47,362 nucleotides of DNA, from contig VGOB01000006.1 in NCBI GenBank assembly GCA_016865935.1, forward strand, positions 1-47,362, written 5' to 3'. The notes beneath the pieces are model-generated. The model made no database searches. It saw nothing but the letters and a program-made list of their open reading frames with translations, and was not told the DNA's origin. Each line of letters opens with the position of its first letter. Positions within the stretch are counted from its first letter, which is position 1. This DNA comes from Chloroflexota bacterium. GTDB taxonomy: Bacteria > Chloroflexota > Anaerolineae > UBA4142. The position numbers were made by a program, and so were the translations under genes. This document shows, one piece after another, positions 24,536 through 33,058 of this stretch.

Positions 24536-27500
24536 CTACCGCGCATCCTTCTGCATATGACAATTCTTGTACTTTTTCCCGCTCCCGCACCAACACGGAT
24601 CATTCCGCCCGATCTTCTGCCCCACCGCCGCGTTCACGGGCTTGCGCTCGCTGACGACTGACCGCTGACCGCTGACCGCCGCCTTCTGACTACTGGACAC
24701 TGAAGACTGAACACTGCTCACCGCCGACTGCTGACTGGCGACTGACGACTGACGACTGACGACTGGTTGACTCGTCGCTTCAATCGCCTGCCGCGCCTCC
24801 CGATCGCGCGCCTCGCTTTCCAAACGCGCGAAACCGCGATACTGGTACGTGAACAAGTACATCACCACTTGCGAACGAATGCGCGCATACAAATCCTGGA
24901 ACATTGCGAACGCGCGCCGCTTGTACTCCACGAGCGGATCGCGCTGTCCGAACGCCTGCAAGCCAATCCCCGCGCGCAGATTTTCGATCGCGGTGAGATA
25001 GTCCACCCACTGCATCGAGACGACGCTCAACATCAACTCGCGCAAGAGATCGTTGAACGCCGCCGCGCCGCCGCGCAACGGCGCGAGTTGATCGAGCGAT
25101 TGTTTCCAGTACTCTAAAATCTCTTCGCGCAGTTTCTCGCCGTCTTTGCCGACGCGGGTTGCCGCGAGATGCACCCAGGAAAAGCGCGGCACCATCACCT
25201 CAAACCGCCGATGCGTCCGCTGATCGAACGCGCTATGCCGCGTGTGCGCAAGCGAAAACAGATTGAACGCGAGCCGTGTCCCCTGCATATCTTCCGCCGA
25301 TTTGGCGCGCTCGCTCAACTCGCGCTCGATGTCCGCGAGATGCTTGTTCGCCTGCTTGGTGTACGCGTCTTCGATTGCGCGCGCGAGTTGTTCGCGCAAT
25401 TCGTCGAAATTCAAATCACCGTCGGGCGTCCAGCGAAATTCGAATTCCTGGTTCGCGCGCTTCGCGACGCGCCGCACAATTTGGTCCACCACACGCCCGT
25501 CGAACGCGCGATGCGCCGCGTCCAAGATCGCGCGCTCGCTCACCTCCGCGCCGCGTTCGACGCGCACGTCAAGTTGCATTCCAACCGCCTGCCCGACGCC
25601 TTGCGTCAGCGTCCGCGCGTCGAGCGCGCGCTGTTGTTCTTCGGCTTCCTGTCGCATCGTCGCGAATGTGTTCTTCGCCAGGTCTTCGAGTTCGTCCCAT
25701 TTCGCGCGATAATCGGATTCGAATTGATTGACGACTTCGGGCACGATTCCCTGCACGATGAAATCGCGATAGAGTTCCAGCGCGCGCTGCGCCGCGTCGA
25801 GAATCTTCTTCGCGGCGGGCGCGTCGCCTAACTCGCGTTGGATCAGCGCGAGCGAGTAGGGGGGCCACATATCGTTTTCGGCGCGGAAGAAACCTGGCAT
25901 CAACGAATCGAGCTGGATCAGCAAGCGCGCTTCGTTATGCGTCGTCTCTTTCGCGTTCTCCGCGAGAATGCGCGCGATCTCTTCTTCGAACCAGCCGCGC
26001 ACGTCGTCGCGCAGATCGGCTTTCGTCAAAATGCGATAGCGCTGACCGTAAATGATCTCGCGCTGTTTGTTCAGCACGTCGTCATATTCGAGCAGGTGCT
26101 TGCGGATGTCGAAATTGTAACTCTCCATTTTGATCTGCGCTTGCTCGAGCGACTTGGTCACCCAATCGTGTTCGATTGGAATGTCTTCGATCCAAACGCG
26201 ATCCATCAAGCCCTTGCCGCCCATCCGCCGCATAATTTCGTCTTCGAGCGAAACGTAAAAGCGCGACGAGCCCGCGTCGCCCTGACGACCCGAACGACCG
26301 CGCAATTGATTGTCAATGCGCCGCGCCTCGTGGCGTTCCGTGCCGATGATGCGAAGCCCGCCCAGTTCGCGCACCTTGACGCGCTCGAACATATACCGCT
26401 TGAAACGTTCGACGTGTTCCTTATCAAGTTCGTAATCGGCGGGTGGAATTTTGGCGAGCGCGTCCGCGATTTGATCGAACGTGAGATTGTACGGGTCAAC
26501 GCCGTGACGATGCAACACGCGCCCGACTTCGCCGATCGTTTCCTCGCGCAACTCGCCGCCGAGTTTGATGTCCACGCCGCGCCCCGCCATATTCGTCGCA
26601 AGCGTGACCGCGTGCAGTTCGCCCGCGCGCGCGATAATGCCCGCTTCCTTCTCGTGTTCCTTCGCGTTCAAAACCGCGTGCGAAATTCCCTCGCGCAAAA
26701 CTTGCGCGATCTGTTCGATATTTTCGATGCCGAAAATCTCGCGCGTCGCGTCTGCGTTTTCGGGCGCGAGCGGGTCCGCGTTCACGTTCAGTTTTTTCGC
26801 GAGTCGCGTCACATCGTCGCCGCGCAGGAACAAGCGTTTGACGATGACATCCATATCTGCCGCGCGCACGCGATATTCATCGCGCACTTGCTCCGCATCG
26901 CCGAGCGAATCAATCAACGCGCGGTTGATCTTGTTCAGTTCGTCGCGCGACAAACGCAAATCGTTGTATACAGCGAGCGCAAGTTCCAGCGGCAGACCAA
27001 AGCGCGGCGCGATTTTCGTGAGATCGTCGGGGCGCGCGGCGATTTCGTCGCATAACGTTTGCGCGCCGTCGAGTTTCAAGCCGCGTTCCTCGAGCCGCGC
27101 GGCAAAGCCCAAATCGCGCTCGCCGATTTCCGCGAGTTCCTTGCCCTCTTTTTCATTTCCTTTGGCGCGCGTTTTCAGCCGCGCCAGTTCGCGCGCGTCT
27201 TTGTTCAATTTGCGCGCCGCGCTCGCCACCGCGCCCAGATCGTAATCGTGGAACAAGCGCGACGACAACGCTTCGTCGTAATTTTCGGGCGCGTCGTCGA
27301 GCGAGCGCGACAGGATCAATTTGAGCGTCGCGCGCGGTTTGTCGTTCAGTTCGTCGCTCGCTTCGACGACGCGCTGCAATAATTTCGCGCGCGCGAACAA
27401 ATCGAACTTGTCGGCGGTAAAACGTTTGCTCAAGCGTTCCGATTGCTCGACCGACGTCGTGCCGATGAGGAGCGGCTGTCCGCGCGTGTACGTCTGCGCG

Positions 27501-28978
27501 ATTTCGAGCGCGACCGCGCGCCACTTGGCTTCCTCGTTGCGATACACCTGGTCGGGTTGGTCGGCGCGAATCATCGGCTTGTTCGTCGGAATGACGACGA
27601 CGCTCAACCCGTAGACCTTGTAAAGTTCGTCCTCTTCCGTTTTCGCGGTACCTGTCATCCCACCCAGTTTTTTGTAGAGCCGGAAATAATTTTGCAGCGT
27701 GACCGTCGCATACGTCACCGATTCGGGTTGAATCGGCAAACGCTCTTTCGCTTCGACCGCTTGGTGCAACCCGTCCGACCAACGGCGTCCCGGCATCAGG
27801 CGGCCCGTGAATTCGTCAACGATGATCACCTGACCTTTGCGAACGATGTAATCCTTGTCGCGCTGAAACATAAAGTTCGCCCTCATCGCCGCTTCGAGAT
27901 GGTGCATAATTTTCGCTTGCGCTTGATCCGATTCTTCGGGACGATCAGGGTTTGTCAGATTCTGCCCCAGCAATTCTTCGACGCGATCGTATCCCGCTTC
28001 GGTCAGCGTGATGCCGCGCGTGCGCTGATCGATCGTGTAATGATCGGGCGAGAGTTTGCGAACGAGTTCCGCCAGCCGATAATATTCTTCCGACGCTTCG
28101 CCTGCGGGGCCCGAAATGATGAGCGGCGTGCGCGCCTCGTCAATTAAAATATTGTCCACTTCATCCACGATCGCGTAATACAGTTCACGCTGGACGCGAT
28201 CGTCCAAACGCCACGCCATATTGTCGCGCAGATAATCGAAACCGAATTCGCTGTTCGTGCCGTACGTGATGTCGGCGCGGTACGCTTCTTGGCGTTCGCA
28301 CGCGCGCAAGAAATTCAATTCGCGCGTCGCGGCTTGGAACGTCGGATCATAGATCAACCCTTTTTTCTCTTCGCCCTGTTGCAACGACGCGACACTCAAG
28401 CCGAGGAAGTGATAGATCGGTCCCATCAATTGCGTGTGCAGGCGCGCGAGATAATCGTTCACGGTGACGAGGTGCGCGCCGCGCCCCAGGAGCGCGTTCA
28501 AGTACAGCGGCAACGTCGCGACGAGCGTCTTGCCTTCGCCCGTTTTCATTTCCGCGATTTTGCCTTCGTGCAAAACCATCCCGCCGATCATCTGCACGTC
28601 GAAGTGACGCATCCCCGTCGTGCGGATGCTCGCTTCGCGCACGCACGCGAACGCTTCGGGTAGGATGTCGTCCAGCGTGGCGCGTTCCGCGTCGAGTAGC
28701 GCTTTCTCGGCTTGCTTGAGTTCTTCTTCCAACACGGGACGCGCGTCCGTGTCCGCCAACGCGAATTGCTCGCGCAGTTCGGCGACGCGCGCGCGCGGTT
28801 CCGCGAGATCGGCGGTCAGCCGCGCTTTGAACTCGTCGGTCTTGGCGCGCAGTTGCGCGTCCGACAATTTTTGGATCTCGGGTTCGAGATCATTGATTTC
28901 ATCAACCACCGGCGTCAAACGCTTGATTTCTTTTTCGTTCGGGTCGCCGGTGATTATGGTGTATAGATTTTTGAGCAT
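24536..28978 (-). CDS. secA: Preprotein translocase ATPase SecA, with large insertions
   Basis: SecA drives proteins through SecYEG. The 1480-residue protein is far longer than the usual 800-950. It keeps the Walker A G-E-G-K-T (about 146), D-E-V-D-N-I-L-I-D-E-A-R-T, T-N-M-A-G-R-G-V-D-I, and the C-terminal zinc motif C-W-C-G-S-G-K-K-Y-K-N-C-H. Extra sequence occurs near 50-100 (coiled coil), 520-765 (inside the second nucleotide-binding domain, between S-E-R-L-S-K-R and H-A-V-L-N-A-K), about 810-875, and 1010-1250. A heptamer array encodes a Ser/Gln/Val linker before the zinc motif. ATG 28978 has AGGA six bases upstream; an in-frame TTG 29002 exists. Confidence 0.94.
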   Translation of the reverse strand: MLKNLYTIITGDPNEKEIKRLTPVVDEINDLEPEIQKLSDAQLRAKTDEFKARLTADLAEPRARVAELREQFALADTDARPVLEEELKQAEKALLDAERATLDDILPEAFACVREASIRTTGMRHFDVQMIGGMVLHEGKIAEMKTGEGKTLVATLPLYLNALLGRGAHLVTVNDYLARLHTQLMGPIYHFLGLSVASLQQGEEKKGLIYDPTFQAATRELNFLRACERQEAYRADITYGTNSEFGFDYLRDNMAWRLDDRVQRELYYAIVDEVDNILIDEARTPLIISGPAGEASEEYYRLAELVRKLSPDHYTIDQRTRGITLTEAGYDRVEELLGQNLTNPDRPEESDQAQAKIMHHLEAAMRANFMFQRDKDYIVRKGQVIIVDEFTGRLMPGRRWSDGLHQAVEAKERLPIQPESVTYATVTLQNYFRLYKKLGGMTGTAKTEEDELYKVYGLSVVVIPTNKPMIRADQPDQVYRNEEAKWRAVALEIAQTYTRGQPLLIGTTSVEQSERLSKRFTADKFDLFARAKLLQRVVEASDELNDKPRATLKLILSRSLDDAPENYDEALSSRLFHDYDLGAVASAARKLNKDARELARLKTRAKGNEKEGKELAEIGERDLGFAARLEERGLKLDGAQTLCDEIAARPDDLTKIAPRFGLPLELALAVYNDLRLSRDELNKINRALIDSLGDAEQVRDEYRVRAADMDVIVKRLFLRGDDVTRLAKKLNVNADPLAPENADATREIFGIENIEQIAQVLREGISHAVLNAKEHEKEAGIIARAGELHAVTLATNMAGRGVDIKLGGELREETIGEVGRVLHRHGVDPYNLTFDQIADALAKIPPADYELDKEHVERFKRYMFERVKVRELGGLRIIGTERHEARRIDNQLRGRSGRQGDAGSSRFYVSLEDEIMRRMGGKGLMDRVWIEDIPIEHDWVTKSLEQAQIKMESYNFDIRKHLLEYDDVLNKQREIIYGQRYRILTKADLRDDVRGWFEEEIARILAENAKETTHNEARLLIQLDSLMPGFFRAENDMWPPYSLALIQRELGDAPAAKKILDAAQRALELYRDFIVQGIVPEVVNQFESDYRAKWDELEDLAKNTFATMRQEAEEQQRALDARTLTQGVGQAVGMQLDVRVERGAEVSERAILDAAHRAFDGRVVDQIVRRVAKRANQEFEFRWTPDGDLNFDELREQLARAIEDAYTKQANKHLADIERELSERAKSAEDMQGTRLAFNLFSLAHTRHSAFDQRTHRRFEVMVPRFSWVHLAATRVGKDGEKLREEILEYWKQSLDQLAPLRGGAAAFNDLLRELMLSVVSMQWVDYLTAIENLRAGIGLQAFGQRDPLVEYKRRAFAMFQDLYARIRSQVVMYLFTYQYRGFARLESEARDREARQAIEATSQPVVSRQSSVASQQSAVSSVQSSVSSSQKAAVSGQRSVVSERKPVNAAVGQKIGRNDPCWCGSGKKYKNCHMQKDAR
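24650..24771. repeat. 122-bp heptamer array translated in the SecA C-terminal linker
   Basis: Units of the form CTGnnnA (CTGACGA, CTGACCG, CTGAAGA, CTGAACA, CTGGCGA) run in phase through nearly the whole block. They encode S-Q-P-V-V-S-R-Q-S-S-V-A-S-Q-Q type sequence between the helical scaffold and the zinc motif. Confidence 0.92.
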
Positions 28979-29002
28979 CAATTTCCTAATTTCAGATTTC
29001 AA

Positions 29003-29047
29003 ATTTCAGATTGCAGATTGAAAAATCGAAAATCTGCAATCTGAAAT
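29003..29047. terminator. Heptamer hairpin between prs and secA
   Basis: ATTTCAGATTGCAGATT (29003-29019) pairs over 17 bp with AATCTGCAATCTGAAAT (29031-29047). Lying after the prs stop on the minus strand, it may end or attenuate prs transcription before secA. Confidence 0.65.
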
Positions 29048-29053
29048 CAAAAA

Positions 29054-30013
29054 TTATTGCGTGTCGTGCAAATACTCGCCCACACTCCGCCCCGCGTGCG
29101 TGCGCGCAATCGTCTCCGCGAGCAGCGGCGCGACCGAAAGGATTTTGAAATTCGGCAAATGTCTTTCCGGCGGAATCGGCACCGTGTCAGTGCAGACAAA
29201 TTCTTCAATCGGCGCGGCGCGCAATCGCTCGACGGCGGGATGCGATAGCGTCGCGTGCGTACAAACCGAGAAAATTTGGCGCGCGCCATTGCGCTTGACC
29301 AATTGGATCGCCTCGACTAACGTGCCTGCCGTATCCACCTCGTCGTCCACGAGAATCACATTCTTGTTTTCCACGTCGCCGATGATCGTCAGCGCTTGCG
29401 CGTTCGGATCGTTGCCGATGCGCCGCTTTTCGACGAACGCCAGCGGCACGTCGAGTCGCCGCGCGAAATTGCGCGCTTTTTTCGCAAAGCCCAAATCGGC
29501 GGCGACGACCACCGCGTTGGGAATCTTTTGCTCGACGAGATAGTCGCTCAGAATCGGAAAGGCAGTGAACTCGTCGCCAGGGATGCTGAAGAATCCTTGA
29601 ATCTGTCCGGCGTGCAGGTCAACCGTCATATATCGATCCGCGCCGGCGGTGACGATCAAATCGGCGAGCAGGCGCGCAGTGATCGGCACCCGGGGTTGAT
29701 CTTTCTTGTCGGAACGACCGTACGCGTAAAATGGAATCACGATGGTGATGCGCCCGGCGGAGGCGCGCTTGAGCGCGTCGAGAAAGACAAACATTTCGAC
29801 GAGATTGCGATTGACCGGCACAGACAGTCCTTGGATCAGAAAAACATCTTGCCCGCGCACACTGCATTTCAATTGCAGGAAAATGTTTTCGTTTGGAAAG
29901 TCAATCATGTCCGCTTCGGACATCGTGAGTTTCAAATCTTTGCAAATCGCTTCGGCAAGCGGGCGATTACTGCGCCCACTAAAGACCGCCATCTCGCCAA
30001 ACATTTTCGCCAT
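29054..30013 (-). CDS. prs: Ribose-phosphate pyrophosphokinase
   Basis: Prs makes PRPP from ribose 5-phosphate and ATP for nucleotide, His and Trp synthesis. The 319-residue length is normal. Motifs are F-S-G-R-S-N-R-P-L-A near the start, the ATP/flexible loop region P-Y-A-Y-G-R-S-D-K-K-D, D-L-H-A-G-Q-I-Q-G-F-F, and the PRPP-binding I-L-V-D-D-E-V-D-T-A-G-T. ATG 30013 has GGGAG seven bases upstream. It lies between terminator-like hairpins on both sides, so it is probably its own unit. Confidence 0.95.
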   Translation of the reverse strand: MAKMFGEMAVFSGRSNRPLAEAICKDLKLTMSEADMIDFPNENIFLQLKCSVRGQDVFLIQGLSVPVNRNLVEMFVFLDALKRASAGRITIVIPFYAYGRSDKKDQPRVPITARLLADLIVTAGADRYMTVDLHAGQIQGFFSIPGDEFTAFPILSDYLVEQKIPNAVVVAADLGFAKKARNFARRLDVPLAFVEKRRIGNDPNAQALTIIGDVENKNVILVDDEVDTAGTLVEAIQLVKRNGARQIFSVCTHATLSHPAVERLRAAPIEEFVCTDTVPIPPERHLPNFKILSVAPLLAETIARTHAGRSVGEYLHDTQ

Positions 30014-30026
30014 GAGAATTCTCCCA

Positions 30027-30060
30027 AGACCTTCCAGGTTTCCGAAAACCTGGAAGGTCT
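30027..30060. terminator. Hairpin of the AGACCTTC repeat family
   Basis: AGACCTTCCAGGTTT (30027-30041) pairs with AAACCTGGAAGGTCT (30046-30060). Compared with 2989-3026, one base pair in the stem differs on both sides (C-G for G-C). It lies after the minus-strand J-domain/cyclophilin gene. Confidence 0.8.
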
Positions 30061-30066
30061 ACTGCG

Positions 30067-31050
30067 TTACTTTTCCTCGATCGTCACGCTTTGAATCACG
30101 TCGCCAAGCGCGATCTTGGCGACAACGTCCAAGCCGCTGGTCACTTGACCGAAGACGGTGTACTGTCCGTCCAACCCAGGTTGCGGCGCGAGCGTGATGT
30201 AAAACTGACTGCCGCTGCTCGGCGTGGTTTGCGCGGGACCACCCTGCCGCGCCATTGCGAGCGCGCCGTTCGTGTGCTTGGCTTTGATTTCCGGCGGAAT
30301 GTTATAGCCGGGTCCGCCGGTGCCGGTGCCCAACGGATCGCCGCCTTGAATCACAAATCCCGCGACGACGCGATGAAACGTCAGGTTGTTGAAAAAGCCG
30401 TCGCGCGCGAGAAAGACAAAATTGTTGACGTGCTGCGGCGCGTCCTTGGGATACAGTTCCGCGACGATACTGCCTTTCGCGGTTTTGATCGTGGCGACGT
30501 ACGATTTGTTCACGTCAATCGTCATCGCCGGGGCTGCTTTGTACATTTCACTCCTTTGTTGTGATGCGAGTTTTGCCGCGCCGCCGCTCGATGCGCCGGG
30601 GCTGGCGGGCGCGGGAAGAAAATTGCTCAACGCAAATAGCGCCAAGATTACCAGAAGAATAATCGCGCCGATTAGGACTGGATTGATTTTGTTCGTCGCA
30701 ACGTGTTCATGTTCTCCTGTGCGATGTTGGTCTTTTTTCTCTTTTCTTGGTTGTTTTCCGTACTCAGTATGGCGAGCAGTTTCTGTTTCCCTTGCCGGTC
30801 GTTGTTTCTCACGCTGCCCATCTTTTTCAAATCCCAATCTACTGGTCGTTCGCTCTTTATCGTACTGGGCGCGTTTGACACGATCGCGCAGTACGTCGTA
30901 CGCTTCATTGATTTCTTGCATTTGTTGAGTTGCGCCTGACGATGGATTGTTGTCTGGATGGTATTTGCGTGCTAGTCGGCGATAGGCAGCCTCAATGACC
31001 TCTTGCTCAGCCAACGAATCAACTTGGAGAACTCGATAATAGTCTTTCAT
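30067..31050 (-). CDS. J-domain - transmembrane - cyclophilin peptidyl-prolyl isomerase fusion
   Basis: The 327-residue protein starts with a J domain (about 3-66) having the H-P-D tripeptide in R-K-Y-H-P-D-N-N. A charged linker (70-123) and one membrane segment (about 124-146) follow. A cyclophilin domain (about 180-327) has [22 protein letters not shown] and [11 protein letters not shown]. The layout places a Hsp70 co-chaperone module in the cytoplasm and proline isomerisation outside, close to where SecA delivers proteins. That role is inferred. It lies 12 bases after the small TPR gene. Confidence 0.9.
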   Translation of the reverse strand: MKDYYRVLQVDSLAEQEVIEAAYRRLARKYHPDNNPSSGATQQMQEINEAYDVLRDRVKRAQYDKERTTSRLGFEKDGQREKQRPARETETARHTEYGKQPRKEKKDQHRTGEHEHVATNKINPVLIGAIILLVILALFALSNFLPAPASPGASSGGAAKLASQQRSEMYKAAPAMTIDVNKSYVATIKTAKGSIVAELYPKDAPQHVNNFVFLARDGFFNNLTFHRVVAGFVIQGGDPLGTGTGGPGYNIPPEIKAKHTNGALAMARQGGPAQTTPSSGSQFYITLAPQPGLDGQYTVFGQVTSGLDVVAKIALGDVIQSVTIEEK

Positions 31051-31062
31051 GTCTTATCCTCT

Positions 31063-31326
31063 TCAAGTAATCGAAACAAGGACCAATAGAATTGCGATGA
31101 GGGTAAACACGCCTGTCAAAAAGCATCCCTTTTTCGACGCCACAGGACGCGCTTGCCATTTTTGTTTTTGCATAGCCGTTTGTGCCTCCACGATTAATTG
31201 ATTGGTATCTTGGTAATGACCTGGATTCAGCGCGCGAACTTGGCGCAACGATTCTAGCGCGTCGGCGTAACGTTTGGCTTCGAGATGCGCTTTGCCTTGC
31301 CGATACAGTTCGTCAATGTTCTTCAC
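31063..31326 (-). CDS. Small membrane protein with a TPR-like repeat
   Basis: The protein has about 87 residues from GTG 31326; a longer in-frame start reaches 31383 through repeat DNA and is less likely. A TPR-like helix pair (L-Y-R-Q-G-K-A-H-L-E-A-K-R-Y-A-D-A-L-E-S-L) precedes a basic stretch and a C-terminal membrane anchor (about 68-86). It is co-oriented with and 12 bases from the J-domain/cyclophilin gene, so they probably work together. Confidence 0.6.
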   Translation of the reverse strand: MKNIDELYRQGKAHLEAKRYADALESLRQVRALNPGHYQDTNQLIVEAQTAMQKQKWQARPVASKKGCFLTGVFTLIAILLVLVSIT

Positions 31327-31377
31327 ATGTAGTGTCCCTAGCCGAATTGCCAATTGTGGATTGTGGAAACCTGACAC

Positions 31378-31427
31378 GCGCAAACCGCAATTCCTAATTC
31401 GCTATTCGCAATTCCCATTTCGCAGAT
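31378..31427. repeat. ATTCGCA/ATTCCCA heptamer array
   Basis: Units such as ATTCGCT, ATTCGCA and ATTCCCA run between the TPR gene and the phosphatase stop at 31402 and overlap its last codons (C-H-L-R-N-G-N-C-E). Confidence 0.65.
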
Positions 31428-32025
31428 GGCACGTATCGTTCAACAAACGCAACCGCACGCGACCGCCGGACAAATCCACGTGACTGAGCGACGCGTTGTC
31501 GAACCAAAACGGGAACCGCTTGCCGATGTCCAGCCCGATCAGCATCGCGAGCATCATTCCGATCGTGCCGCCGTGCGTGACGATCGCGACGCGCGTACCG
31601 TCGGTATGCCGCGCGCGCAAATCGTCAAGGAACGATTGCACGCGCCGCTGAAACGCGTCGCGCGTTTCCTGACCTGGAATCGGACTGCGAATCGGGTCCG
31701 CGCGCCACGCCGCGAGCGCGCCCGGAAAGCGTTGCTCGAACTCCGCGTCTGTCAACCCTTCAAATTTGCCGAGCATTTGCTCTTTCAAGCGATCGTCCGG
31801 AATCGGCGTGGCGCCGCAGCGCGCCGCGACGATCTCGGCGGTGACGCGCGCGCGCGCAAGCGGACTTGCGTACATCGCCGCGAACGCTTCTTCCGCCGCG
31901 ATGCGCGCGGCAAGTTGGCGCGCTTGTGCGATGCCGTTCGCGTTGAGCGGCGTATCGCTGTGACCCTGCACGCGTCCTGCGTTATTCCAATCGGTTTCGC
32001 CGTGGCGGATGAGGAGGAGGCGCAT
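31402..32025 (-). CDS. Histidine phosphatase family protein
   Basis: The 207-residue protein has the catalytic L-I-R-H-G-E-T-D-W-N at the N-terminus and the second histidine in V-T-H-G-G-T, as in the phosphoglycerate mutase-like/alpha-ribazole phosphatase group. The exact substrate is unknown. The start lies three bases after the DUF5615 stop, suggesting co-transcription. The last residues are repeat-derived. Confidence 0.9.
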   Translation of the reverse strand: MRLLLIRHGETDWNNAGRVQGHSDTPLNANGIAQARQLAARIAAEEAFAAMYASPLARARVTAEIVAARCGATPIPDDRLKEQMLGKFEGLTDAEFEQRFPGALAAWRADPIRSPIPGQETRDAFQRRVQSFLDDLRARHTDGTRVAIVTHGGTIGMMLAMLIGLDIGKRFPFWFDNASLSHVDLSGGRVRLRLLNDTCHLRNGNCE

Positions 32026-32028
32026 TGA

Positions 32029-32400
32029 CTATTGCTCCCGCTCAGATTCACGGATGCGAATTCGACCAACTTCCACAATCCACAAATTCCTTTCCAAAGG
32101 TATTTGTGAGAGACGATCCAGGAACTGGCGCACCAGCATTTCCAGCAGCATGGGGCTGGGATTTCTAGGGACGCGTATTACTACAATTCCAACCGTGGCG
32201 GAAGTTGGAAATCGCGTCACATCGGCAAAATCCAAATCCAGCGTGACCAAACAACGATTCTCGGCGCGACAAATCGCATAGAGTTCATCATCAGTGGCGC
32301 CGGTTAATCGTTGATCGTAGACGGTCTGGACATCATGCTTTCTGGAACGAAAGAGATTGACCGTGCGAGTTCCGAAATTCTCGTCGAGTTTGAATTTCAC
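32029..32400 (-). CDS. DUF5615 PIN-like protein (putative toxin)
   Basis: The 123-residue protein begins M-K-F-K-L-D-E-N-F-G and has D-D-E-L-Y-A-I-C and L-V-T-L-D-L-D-F-A-D, the acidic residues of PIN-like nuclease folds in DUF5615. Proteins of this family are commonly encoded after DUF433 genes and are proposed toxins. Here the DUF433 gene precedes it with a four-base overlap, supporting the pairing. Confidence 0.82.
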   Translation of the reverse strand: MKFKLDENFGTRTVNLFRSRKHDVQTVYDQRLTGATDDELYAICRAENRCLVTLDLDFADVTRFPTSATVGIVVIRVPRNPSPMLLEMLVRQFLDRLSQIPLERNLWIVEVGRIRIRESEREQ

Positions 32401-32639
32401 GCGGCTGCCGCCATCGGAATTTCGACAAAGCGTTCGCGCGACATTTCCGCGCCGTAGGCAATTGCCGCCAGAACATCTTCCCTGGTAAGATGTGGATACT
32501 CTTGCAAGATGCCCTCAATCGTCTCGCCGTTTGCTAGAAAATCAAGAATCAGCGAAACCCAGATGCGCGTTCCGCGAATACAAGGTTTGCCAAAGCAAAT
32601 GTTAGGGTTCACAGAAATTCGCTCAAGGAGTGCGTTCAT
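32397..32639 (-). CDS. DUF433 domain protein (putative antitoxin)
   Basis: The 80-residue protein has the family signature N-P-x-I-x-F-G-K-P-C-I-R-G-T-R-I-W-V (about 11-28) and a Y-P-H-L-T-R-E-D-V helix, consistent with a small winged or MerR-like HTH fold. It is paired with DUF5615, so it is probably the DNA-binding antitoxin of that module. Confidence 0.85.
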   Translation of the reverse strand: MNALLERISVNPNICFGKPCIRGTRIWVSLILDFLANGETIEGILQEYPHLTREDVLAAIAYGAEMSRERFVEIPMAAAA

Positions 32640-32697
32640 CTATCCGCCTTTCCAATCAACCGCGCCGCCGCGTACACGTCCATCTCACGCACCATAA

Positions 32698-32934
32698 TCA
32701 CGCCTGCGCCACTTGCGGTTGTCCCAATGCAAAGCTGCGGATAGGCAACGCTTCTGCTTCGATGCGCGCCAAGTTGACCACCTGGCTGGCGCGGTCAATG
32801 TCTATCCCCACCAAGTTGCCCTCGGTATCGAAATCAAGTACAACTCCGGGCGCAACTTCTGTGGAATCCACGCTGATTTTCTCCGAAAGGTCAATATACA
32901 GCGAGTCTGTTTCAGAATAGTATTTGAATTTCAT
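32698..32934 (-). CDS. DUF2283 domain protein
   Basis: The 78-residue protein begins M-K-F-K-Y-Y-S-E-T-D-S-L-Y-I-D-L and has G-x-L-V-G-I-D-I-D-R-A-S, the DUF2283 hallmarks also seen at 1595. ATG 32934 follows GGAGAGGAG-type sequence. It is separated from the next upstream gene by a structured 120-base spacer. It is probably the second half of a small two-gene module. Confidence 0.82.
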   Translation of the reverse strand: MKFKYYSETDSLYIDLSEKISVDSTEVAPGVVLDFDTEGNLVGIDIDRASQVVNLARIEAEALPIRSFALGQPQVAQA

Positions 32935-32955
32935 TTTTCTCCTCTCCTGAAAATC

Positions 32956-33039
32956 GCCCGTCGTAAACGACAGGGCTGAATGGTTCAAGGACGCCTCAAG
33001 CGTCCTTCGTCTGTTCAGCCTGAAGATTGATCTTCGGGC
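32956..33039. repeat. Three linked hairpins in the leader of the DUF2283 gene
   Basis: On the minus strand three stems follow one another: GAAGAT/ATCTTC; GGCTGAA...TTCAGCC enclosing AAGGACGC/GCGTCCTT; and CCTGTCGT/ACGACGGG. The block ends about 20 bases before the DUF2283 start. It could be a structured leader RNA or a mobile repeat; the sequence alone does not decide. Confidence 0.6.
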
Positions 33040-33058
33040 ACCCTGCTCACCGGCATTT

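Noticed and set aside
24650-24771. CRISPR array
   Set aside because: Regular 7-base units without spacers; the block is translated as part of SecA and no cas genes are present.
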